Assembly (NCBI GenBank): GCA_024349245.1
Contig: JALDNG010000771.1
Coordinates: 23,293-87,292 of the forward strand
Source: Neodontobutis hainanensis
Lineage: Eukaryota > Chordata > Actinopteri > Gobiiformes > Odontobutidae
Direction: 5' to 3'
Length of the DNA stretch: 64,000 bases
Position 1 is the stretch's first letter. Each line of letters starts with the position of its first letter. Below, piece after piece: positions 55,086 to 64,000 of the stretch. The position numbers and the translations under genes are program-made. The notes under the pieces were generated by a model. That model made no database searches. It was not told the DNA's origin and saw nothing but the letters and a program-made list of their open reading frames with translations.

Positions 55086-56703
55086 TTAAACTGGATGCTG
55101 ATGCCTCCCCATTTCCATCTCAGCGTGGTTCTTTAGGTGGTGGGAAGAAGTCCGTTTAGTGTAAAATATCTCTCCACACAGCTCACATGGTATCACCAAC
55201 TCTCGGGTGTGTTGAAGGTAATGTGTCCTAAAAGAACTTGAACTTCTGAATGTCTTTCCACACTGGTTACAAGAGTACGGTCTGTGTCCAGTGTGGATGA
55301 GCTCGTGTCGTTTTAAATAACTTGCCAATGAAAATGTCTTCCCACACAGATCACAGCTGTAAGGCTTCTCTCCAGTGTGGATGAGCTGGTGTTTTGTTAA
55401 ATGACCTGCACGTGAAAATGTCTTCCCACACTGGTCACAGCTATAAGGTTTCTCTCCAGTGTGGATGAGCTGGTGTTGTTTTAAATGACTTGCCAGGTAA
55501 AATGTCTTCCCACACTGGTCACAGCTGTGTGGCTTCTCTCCAGTGTGGATGAGTTGGTGTTGTTTTAAACTATGTGCCAGTGAAAATGTCTTCCCACACT
55601 TGTCACAGCTGTAAGGCTTCTCTCCAGTGTGGATGAGCTGGTGTTTTTTCAAACTACATACCTGTGAAAATGTCTTCCCACACAGGTCACAGCTGTAAGG
55701 CTTCTCTCCAGTGTGGATGAGCAGGTGTTGTTTTAAGTGACTTGACTGTGAAAATGTCTTCCCACACAGGTCACAGCTGTAAGGCTTCTCTCCAGTGTGG
55801 ATAAGCTGGTGTTGTTTTAAGTAACTTGACTGTGAAAATGTCTTTCCACACAGGTCACAGCTGTAAGGCTTCTCTCTAGTGTGGATGAGCTGGTGTTGTT
55901 TTAAAGTATTTGCATGTGAAAATGCCTTCCCACACTGGTCACAGCTGTAAGGCTTCTCTCCAGTGTGGATGAGCTGGTGTTGTTTTAAAGTACTTGCATG
56001 TGTAAATGTCTTCCCACACTGGTCACAGCTGTAAGGCTTCACTCCAGTGTGGATGAGCTGGTGTTGTTTCAAAGTACTTGCTTGTGAAAATGACTTCCCA
56101 CACTGGTCACAATTGTAAGGCTTCTCTCCACTGTGGATAAGTTGGTGTCGTTTTAAATTACTTTCCCGTAAAAATGTGTTCCCACACAGGTCACAGCTGT
56201 AAGGCTTCTCTCCAGTGTGGATGAGTTGGTGTTGTTTTAAAGTACTTGCCTGTAAAAATGTCTTCCCACACTGGTCACAGCTGTAAGGCTCTCCAGTGTG
56301 GATGAGCTGGTGTTGTTTTAAAGTACTTGACTGTAAATGTCTTCCCACACTGGTCACAGCTGTAAGGCTTCTCTCCAGTGTGGATGAGCTGGTGTAGTTT
56401 TAAATTACCTGCCTGTGAAAATGTCTTCCCACACAGGTCACAGCTGTAAGGCTTCTCTCCAGTGTGTATGAGCTGGTGTTGTTTTAAATGACTTGCCCGT
56501 GAAAATGTCTTCCCACATTGATCACAGCTATATGGCTTCTCTCCAGTGTGGATGAGCTGGTGTTGTTTTAAATTACCTGCCAGTAAAAATGTCTTTCCAC
56601 AGAGGCCACAGCTGTAAGGCTTCTCTCCAGTGTGGATGAGCTGGTGTTTTTTGAGACTGTGCGCAGTAGAAAAATTGTTCCCACACAGGTTGCACATGTG
56701 CAT
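55086..56703 (-). CDS. C2H2 zinc-finger protein, unit F (19 near-identical fingers)
   Basis: The start at 56,703 gives MHMCNLCGNNFSTAHSLKKH. The exon begins at about 56,769 after acceptor TCTCTTGCAG. Nineteen fingers of 84 bases follow. Most read YSCD(Q/L)CGKTFSxAxxLKQHQ with LIHTGEKP linkers and differ mainly at the base-contacting helix positions. The last two are RSSSFRTH and the family finger RELVIPCELCGEIFYTKRT. A two-base deletion in an A run (56,333-56,338) breaks the frame between fingers 4 and 5, and an in-frame three-base loss near 56,290 removes the Lys of one linker. Without the first the product is about 538 residues. The last finger shows kinship with units A-E across prkn. Confidence 0.82.
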
Positions 56704-56769
56704 TATAGAAGCACTTGCTGTAGTCAGCTTGTATATTTAAAGAGAGTTTGCTTCTGACCAAGTATCCCT

Positions 56770-59090
56770 TTATTCTCTGCAAGAGACAGAAATGTGTAAG
56801 TGAGAAAAGGATCAGTTACAGAAGTTCTCTAGATCATATCCAACAGTGTGTTCCAACCGGTCAACCTCAGCATAAATTCTTTTTTAAGGCTCTTGGGATA
56901 AGAGAATAAACATCTTCAACTTAAAAACCCTAGTCTAGGGGCCTTTGCTTTAACTTTTCTTTCAAGATGACCCTGAGTGCTGAGAACCTTTATATACATG
57001 GTAAAAAAAAGAATACATAATGTACATAATAGATAATAAACTGTAATATAAATATTTTACCCACACCCTCATGTGCATTTGCCCAGTGTCCGCTCTGTGT
57101 CACCCCGTTTCCTGTCGACTACTGTCAAAAAGGAAAGAGTCCCCTATGGCAAAAAAATAAATAGCTAGTATCTGTCAAGTCCAAAGGGAGGTGAGAGTTT
57201 TGTGGAAATATTTAAACTTTGATGATTAGTGCGTAATTGACTTTGTTCATCGATGCAGGTTTGGAGTTTAGCATTAAAATAAATTGCCTTTGAAAGACTA
57301 CTAATAGTTTTTAGATCATCGCGTGTGACTTATGCAACAATAAAAAGACAACAGTACTTATTAACAAACATTGAAGTTCTAGTTTTGTGGCATTGTGCCG
57401 TGCAAAGACTTTCCTGGATTTTAAATTAGCATTTGATTGTTGATGTTATTTTATTGTTTGAGCTTTGTATTGCATGTTTTGTACAGCACTTTGAGAAGTT
57501 GCCTTAAAAGACCTAACTTATTAACAAACATTGAAGTACCAGTTTTGTGGCATCGATGTCAAAGACTTTCCTGGATACTAATTGAAAGTGGCTAATCAAG
57601 AGTGACAACAAAATACCGTAGATTTTGTTTATAGCTTTTTTTATAATGTTATTGTGTTTTACCTCTTACTCTTTGATTTCTGGTTTTATATAAAAATAAA
57701 AGCTTTAAATGTCTAATATAAATTTTAGCTTCAACGTGAAATTGTAAATTAGAACATGAAGTGACATTATTTAATATTGTTAGAGTTAGTTTAAAATATA
57801 TTCATGTAAATAGTTGTATATGGTTATTTTAATATAAAAATATTTGAAAACACAATTGGCAACAAAAAAAAAAAAAAAAATTGAACCAATGGCAGGACCA
57901 GAGTTACAGCCCCAGAACAACACTGATACATGGAGTTGTAAATAATGTCTTTGTCGCCCTCTTCTGGTGAATATAGAGTAGTGTTTGAACCAAGTAGAGC
58001 TCAGTGTGTGTAAATACTCTGCCTTTGAAATATTTATATTATTAAACTGCATGACTAAACTTTTAGAACCCATTGTATTTGAATATTGTCTTTTAAAAAA
58101 GTGACCTGACCTGTGATTAAAAATGCATCAAAAGGAGGTGGCATTAAACAGACCACAATAAAATCATGTTTTTTACCAATTTATTTCTGCATATTTTGCA
58201 AACTAACTCCAGCATACCAACTATTCAATCAACTGGGTTTTATAAAAGTCACTCGGTCTCGTATTATTAGTCTGGCTCTGTGGCTAGGCTAACTGTAGGC
58301 TAACGCTAGTGAAGACGGGATTAGCTCCAACAGTTTCTTCGTTGACCACATTTAAACTTTTCTGCAGCAAAGCCTCTAAAACACGAGCCTTTTAAAATGT
58401 GGTCACACTCACAAACAGACAAAGACACGGACAAACCTGGATTGTTGCAGGCGTCGTCCGCAGTTGAGGAGTTAGCTTTTCAGGAGCTGCTCACAAAACA
58501 AGAAAGTGTGCTCTCCAGGACTCCAGACGAGACTCTGACTCTGCAGCTGGAGGAGGACACAAATCTTACCGGCGAACAATGCGCTCCAAACAGCTCTGAT
58601 TGAAACTGCAGGTCTTACTGAAGTCGAACACACGTATTTCTGGAACAGTTTCCGGTCAGAAGATGCTACCGGAAGTGACGCATTGCTTTTGAAGTTTGTT
58701 GTTGAACATATTTCCTCCAATAAGAATATGCATTTGCAAAACACAGCACATTTTCTTCATAAAATAGTGACTCCCTTGTTACTCAAATCAATGAACAGCA
58801 CTAATAAGGCCCCATTCTTACAGATCATAAAAACGTTGTTTTAAGGTTTAGTTACTCTTTAATACTTTTTTTACAATTACATTTTTTACATTTTTTTTAT
58901 CGAGTCCAAACTAATCAAATCCAAATGAAACCTGTGAAACTCCAAGTAAACTCTACACAAGTACATTGACCGTGTTCAAATTTCATTCAAAATCCTTTAA
59001 AACACCACATTTAATCTCAACTCTAATGAGATAAAACTGAAAGCTCTCTTTAAACCCATATTTGAGTTTAGAGAGTAAAGTGAGTGTTAC
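56770..59090. other. Non-coding interval upstream of ZNF unit F
   Basis: No clear 5' module like those of A-E. A CGCCCTCTTCTGG motif at about 57,954 is a weak echo. Contains the direct repeat at 57,357-57,585. A 68-codon frame at 58,397-58,603 has no recognisable domain. Confidence 0.4.
57357..57585 (+). repeat. Direct duplication of about 70 bases
   Basis: CTTATTAACAAACATTGAAG and the following TTTTGTGGCAT and CAAAGACTTTCCTGGAT occur at 57,357-57,422 and again at about 57,517-57,578, with differences. Confidence 0.75.
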
Positions 59091-60412
59091 CTGAGCCAGG
59101 ACATATCTCTGCAGCAGGTCTCTCCTCACCGACACAGAGATGGCCACCGATGTCCAGGAAACGTTAAACAGGAAGTTTATGATCAGAAGAAGCCTGTAGG
59201 AACAGAACATACAACAGAGCCATGTTCAAAAGTACAGCAACACACCATCATCTTAAGACACACAACACAAACCTGCCGTAGAGTCTCCACTTGACCTCGA
59301 TGAGTTTCAGAAACACAGGCGTCATGATCAGGTCCAGTTTGCCCTGATGCACCACCATCTCCAGCTGCAGCAGGCCCAGAACAATAAGACCGGTTAATAT
59401 TTGTGAATATTCTGAGTGAAAGATGAGGCTGTTGTTGGAAAGACTCACAGGAGACGAGGGCTCAGTCAGAACGGCTTCAGTGAAAATGAACAGAAATACA
59501 CAGTTAAAGTCTGTTAAATAATAAAGCTAATCTTTTTTCAAACCCGACTAAAACTGTTCAAAACCATTATAAACATGTTTAGACCCAACTAAGACCCGAT
59601 CAAATCCCCCTAAAGGCTGCTGGAATCCAACTAAAATCTGTTCAAATCCAGCTAAAACCTCTTCAAATCCTAGTAAAACCTGTTTAAATGTAAACTTCTT
59701 CAAATCTAACCAAATCTATGTTGTATAAAGACCATTCTACAACAGATCTAACAAAATCCACATTTCCTCATTCACCTCTTCATTCAGATCTCAGTTTATA
59801 AGGTTTGTGATGGGGAAGCACACGTCCTAAAACCATCTGAGTATAACTCTGACTCCTCCGTGTGGTGGTGTTTGTCCAGCAGAACATTGACTTTACCATG
59901 TAACCTTTACCTGCTGTAGTTTTAATGCTCTTTTTGATGCGTAATGTCCTTTTGTCCAAGAAGAAACTTAAACTCAAAGTGTACTCAACCTTTGTCGTGA
60001 GGTTCTTGTGATTCTGGTTCTGGTTCTCTGTTCTTTCTGACGTAGTGCCTTAAGTTTGCTCTGTAGTGTTTAACCTTTAACTACAGACTGCATTATTTTA
60101 AAACAATATTTGTGTTGGTCTGAATGCCTCACTGACCCTTGTTCTCCAGCAGGAAGTGGACCATGTCGCTGTAGTCCAGAGCTGATGCCACATGGAGTGC
60201 AGTGACCCGAACTGGTCTGGGATCAGCATGTTCGATCCTCGGTCCAAGAAGATCCTCATCACGTCCACACTCCAGGCTCTGGAGATCTGAGAAAACACTG
60301 TTAAAGCTTTCACTAAATTACACTTAAATAATTTATCTTCAAATGTTGTCCATTAATCTAACCTCGTGCAGAACGGTTTGTCCGAAGCTCCGTTTGAGAT
60401 AGGAATAAACAA
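59091..60412 (-). pseudogene. Fragment of an ankyrin-repeat/TRP-channel-like gene
   Basis: Four exons on the minus strand. The first (up to about 60,412, donor at 60,363) ends YLKRSFGQTVLHE. The second (60,286-60,137) gives ISRAWSVDVMRIFLDRGSN and, after a frame break, TALHVASALDYSDMVHFLLE; together these are ankyrin repeats. The third (59,364-59,273) reads LEMVVHQGKLDLIMTPVFLK then LIEVKWRLYG. The fourth (59,193-59,091) reads LLLIINFLFNVSWTSVAISV, a likely first membrane helix. Ankyrins, then a K-W-x-x-Y/F-G segment, then a membrane helix is the order seen in TRPA/TRPV-type channels. Ankyrin repeats before, and pore segments after, are not found within the window. It is therefore a partial or dead copy; the exact family is uncertain. 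Confidence 0.45.
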
Positions 60413-60545
60413 ATACTACAAATGCTTCCTGCCAAAATGGTTGATAATCTCTTAGGAACGTTAGTGTGCTCCTAATGCTTTGTGTGTGTCTTGGACTTTG
60501 AGACAGTCCTGATCACACCATGTGGTGAGACTGTGAACTACATTC

Positions 60546-60722
60546 AGTCATTTAGCAGACGCTTTTATTCAAAGTGACTGACATTCACCAGTGTCACAGC
60601 TGCAACACCACTGGAGGCAAGGTTAAGTGTCTTGCCCAAGGACACAATGACAGTATGAACTGTGGAGAGAGCGGAAATGGAACCTTCAGGTTATAGACCG
60701 CTCTACCACTGAGCCCCTGGAC
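60546..60722 (-). mobile_element. tRNA-derived SINE, nearly complete
   Basis: Minus strand: A box GGCTCAGTGGTAGAGCGG, B-box-like AGGTTCCATTTCC, GTCCTTGGGCAAGACACTTA, and the tail ending AAAAGCGTCTGCTAAATGAC. It links the head found at 14,199 to the tail found at 35,484. Confidence 0.8.
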
Positions 60723-60887
60723 CCCCAACTTAAACTTTAATGATACAGTGTCTGAAAAAAGAATGCTGGCATCACATGTAACACCCCCGAACATCCAGCT
60801 AAAAACGGATTCACACTAAATGTGTATGAAGCAGAAATCTCTGGTGGTTTTCATCTTTTCACAAACTCTGTAAACTACATGTCTGTG

Positions 60888-60968
60888 AAGGATCTCTCTC
60901 TTGCCCAAGGACACAACGACACGAGAGGATGAACTGTGGCGAGGGTGGGAATCGAACCACCTACCCAT
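60888..60968 (-). mobile_element. tRNA-derived SINE fragment
   Basis: Minus strand: GGTGGTTCGATTCCC (B box), then CACAGTTCATCC and GTTGTGTCCTTGGGCAAGAG. Confidence 0.65.
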
Positions 60969-62046
60969 GATGAAACCCCATGATGATGAAATGTGAATGT
61001 TTGCTTCTGTTATGTTTCCAACCGTGACCTTTGACATTAGAGCCTCTGATATTGATCACTCGTGAGTTCTGTGTTGGATGAAAGAACTTCCACAGGCCTT
61101 AGACATTATGAGTTTGTTCTTTACCATCAACCTCAAGAAAAAGACTTTTATCCATTAGTTCTCTTTCAAAAGGAAACTCCACAACATTAAACTGTGTCTG
61201 ACTGTTCACAGAACGTTTATTTTTTATAGTGACACTTTAAAGGCTGGAAACAGAAAAGACCATAATACCACTGTTTATGACAATGTCAATATGAAGCAAA
61301 TAAAACCTTTCAAAAGGTTTATTGAAGAGAAATGACAACAGAAAACATGTATTTATTTGGTGTAACAGTGTAGACAGGACACTGACAGGACAGTAGAGAT
61401 TTAAAACCCAGAAGTAATGCTGTAGCAGCACGTGACCATCACACTTTAAACCTTTTGTGTCTTGTAGATGAGAGCAGTTATTCGATAGATGTGGTACTTT
61501 GTCAAGACAAAGCACAGGGACAAACTGTAGAGAAAGACAGTTCCTGTTTATGTAGAAAATGTGCTCCAATAGTCAGTGTGCTGCTTGTTCTAAACACAAC
61601 GTTTACTTCTCAAACCCTTAAAAGCCCAATAACATGTAAACATTTCTACTTGAACAGCTCTGTTTTTACTGCTAACCATCACCGAGCTCACACCAAAGTC
61701 TAAAACAAGTTGAAATGTCACAGGTTAACTTGGGACTGAGCCACAAGACCACCTGACCTCAGGTCTCTGTCCAACGACTGAGCAGCCAGATTAATAAACC
61801 TTTACGTTTGAGCAAAAAGTAGATTGTCTGATTACAAACCAGATTAACAGCATCGACACAGACACCTTTCCCCAGTTCACCTGCTGCACTAGAATTCACA
61901 CAAAAATATTAAACTACTCTAAAGACCTGTTTTTAACATAGTTTTGTCACTGTTGTTCATAAACACAAAGAAGTGACAAATTGAAAGAGAAGCTCATTTC
62001 ATTCGGCTTTGTATAATTGAATCTTTCCTCTGGGACCCTCTCTGTC
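60969..62046. other. Intergenic, no gene seen
   Basis: No coding exon, RNA gene or named repeat that I can support. Confidence 0.4.
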
Positions 62047-62830
62047 CGCCCCAGGAGTGAAGGAGGAGTACTCTGAGTGTCCCAGGAGTGAAGGAGGAGT
62101 ACTCTGAGTGTCTCAGGAGAGAAGGAGGAGTACTCTGAGTGTCCCAGGAGTGAAGGAGGAGTACTCTGGGTGTCCCAGGAGAGAAGGAGGAGTACTCTGA
62201 GTGTCTCAGGAGAGAAGGAGGAGTACTCTGGGTGTCCCAGGAGTGAAGGAGGAGTACTCTGAGTGTCCCAGGAGTGAAGGAGGAGTACTCTGGGTGTCCC
62301 AGGAGAGAAGGAGGAGTACTCTGAGTGTCTCAGGAGAGAAGGAAGAGTACTCTGGGTGTCCCAGGAGTGAAGGAGGAGTACTCTGAGTGTCCCAGAGTGA
62401 AGGAGAGTACTCTGAGTGTCCCAGGAGTGAAGGAGGAGTACTCTGAGTGTCTCAGGAGAGAAGGAGGAGTACTCTGGGTGTCTCAGGAGAGAAGGAGGAG
62501 TACTCTGGGTGTCCCAGGAGAGAAGGAAGAGTACTCTGGGTGTCCCAGGAGAGAAGGAGGAGTACTCTGGGTGTCCCAGGAGAGAAGGAGGAGTACTCTG
62601 GGTGTCTCAGGAGAGAAGGAGGAGTACTCTGAGTGTCTCAGGAGAGAAGGAGGAGTACTCTGGGTGTCTCAGGAGAGAAGGAGGAGTACTCTGGGTGTCT
62701 CAGGAGAGAAGGAGGAGTACTCTGAGTGTCTCAGGAGAGAAGGAGGAGTACTCTGGGTGTCCCAGGAGTGAAGGAGGAGTACTCTGAGTGTCCCAGGAGT
62801 GAAGGAGGAGTACTCTGGGTGTCCCAGGAG
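62047..62830 (+). repeat. 31-bp minisatellite of about 25 copies
   Basis: Copies of a 31-base unit containing AGGAGTGAAGGAGGAGTACT, varying mainly at three sites (CCCAGG/CTCAGG; AGTGAAG/AGAGAAG; CTGAGTG/CTGGGTG). Because 31 is not a multiple of three, all three plus frames stay open and give spurious repeated peptides. Confidence 0.95.
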
Positions 62831-64000
62831 GGGGGCAAACAAGCACTATATTAATGCACACCCTTTACCTCATTTTCCTTTCCAGACGTACTTAATATTT
62901 CAGACATTTAGAAATGTATTTTAGATCATATATATGCTTTGTCTATTGTATTGTAAATAAATGTTAAGAGTGCTTTGCTGATGTCTCACTTGACCTTGAC
63001 CCAACTTTTATTCTAAACATTCTACAGAACAGTTTTTTATGACTCGTAGCTTATGCTTGTCCACTGTTACACGAGACACAAGTTCTTTTTACTGATGTTT
63101 ACTGTATTCTTGCACTTAAATCTTCACACTCTACACCATAGAATTAGTAAACAAAATATAACATAAGCATGTTTCATAATACAGATAAACACACATTACA
63201 GATTTACACATTAAACATATGCATACCACTTTGGCCTGCCAGTAAACAAACCGGTGAACTGAAACTTTACTTTATTACGTTCTTTGCGTGTGTTGGTCCG
63301 ACGTAACTTTAGCTTTTTGCTTTAATCGAAAAAACAGGTAGTTCAAGTAGCAAGGAGTTCTCGTGACCTTAAAGTTCAAAGAAACTGAGAAACTAAATAT
63401 TTTCAATATTGTTCAAAATTAACTATTATGACTCTTAAGGGCCTTGTCAATGTAAAATAAATAAATAGGAAAATAAATCTAAATTTACAAAAGGATATGA
63501 GCCAACTACACTTTCTCACATGTATCTTAAGTGCACTGGCGCCATCTAGCGGTGAGAAAGGTGAACGACATTTCGTCAACTGTTACGACTTTAAAGTGTT
63601 TAAATGTGCTTTTTTTCAACAGCATCTGAAAGGAGATCATTGTTAAATAACATGTAAATGTAGAAAAAAAATGACATTGTGTTTGACATTTTACTTTTTA
63701 TTGTACTTCAGACAAGAAATTACCAAAATATGTAAACATGTCTGTGAAGGTTCTCAGTCATCCAGGACATCTTGAAGAAAAGGTTTGAGTAAAAGCATAT
63801 GGACTAAGTTTTCAAGTGAAGACGTTTTGTTTCTAATTCCAAAAGACTTTATAAATTCTGAGTTCAACTGTAAGAGCTGAGCTTTATCTCTAAAGGGAGG
63901 AGTTTCCCCTGAAACCAAACCTGATGGGCCAAACTGTTCTGGTCTCACAGTCGTTAGTCATGAAAGGACAATGTGACTCTGATGTGAGAGTCGTTAAGGC
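62831..64000. other. Terminal flank, no gene seen
   Basis: AT-rich sequence. A short GGCGCCATCTAGCGGTG stretch (63,539-63,555) is the only GC-rich item. No coding exon recognised. Confidence 0.4.

Noticed and set aside
58397..58603. 68-codon plus-strand frame
   Set aside because: It has a start and stop but matches no family I know, and nothing around it shows exon structure.
62201..62787. Repeated open frames over the 31-bp minisatellite
   Set aside because: A 31-base unit without stops leaves every plus frame open; the same peptides recur in all frames.

Overview
This window is teleost fish nuclear DNA. It holds intron-rich genes with GT-AG splice sites, tRNA-derived SINE copies and LINE fragments of teleost type, several long minisatellites, and a tandem array of C2H2 zinc-finger (ZNF) genes. 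The introns are very short, which suits a compact ray-finned fish genome; I cannot name the species.

Layout. (1) 1,081-18,921, plus strand: a complete-looking contactin-associated protein gene of the CNTNAP2/Caspr2 type. It has 25 exons, from the signal peptide to the C-terminal EWFI PDZ ligand. Its introns carry three long tandem repeats, including a 1.7 kb tract made almost only of G and T. (2) 18,922-22,700: 3' flank, a candidate inverted-repeat transposon and a SINE. (3) 22,701-46,660, minus strand: five ZNF gene units (A-E here), each about 4-5 kb. Each has a zinc-finger exon and, 1.3-3.3 kb upstream, a small conserved 5' module with a CTCF-like motif. A sixth unit survives as a relic between A and B. 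The 5' module of unit E is split by a 2.1 kb P-type DNA transposon with 32-bp perfect terminal inverted repeats and an 8-bp target duplication. (4) 47,223-52,613, plus strand: parkin (prkn), an E3 ubiquitin ligase gene of only 5.4 kb, lying head-to-head with ZNF unit E. (5) 55,086-56,703, minus strand: a sixth ZNF gene (F) with 19 near-identical fingers, of the same family as A-E, so parkin sits inside the ZNF array. (6) 59,091-60,412, minus strand: a fragment of an ankyrin-repeat/TRP-channel-like gene. (7) 60,546-64,000: SINE copies, a 31-bp minisatellite and unassigned sequence.

How the genes relate. CNTNAP2-type proteins organise potassium channels at axons, and parkin acts in mitochondrial quality control; nothing links them beyond being neighbours. 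The ZNF genes form one local family. They share a start module (MxTCDQCG) and an unusual last finger (IPCExCGxIFWTP).

Quality caution. cntnap2, prkn and several ZNF exons contain scattered 1-2 base frame breaks, many in short homopolymers, while splice sites and flanking codons are well kept. Consensus errors in a long-read assembly explain this better than decay of every gene. Units B and D also carry substitution lesions (lost start, nonsense codon) that look genuine.
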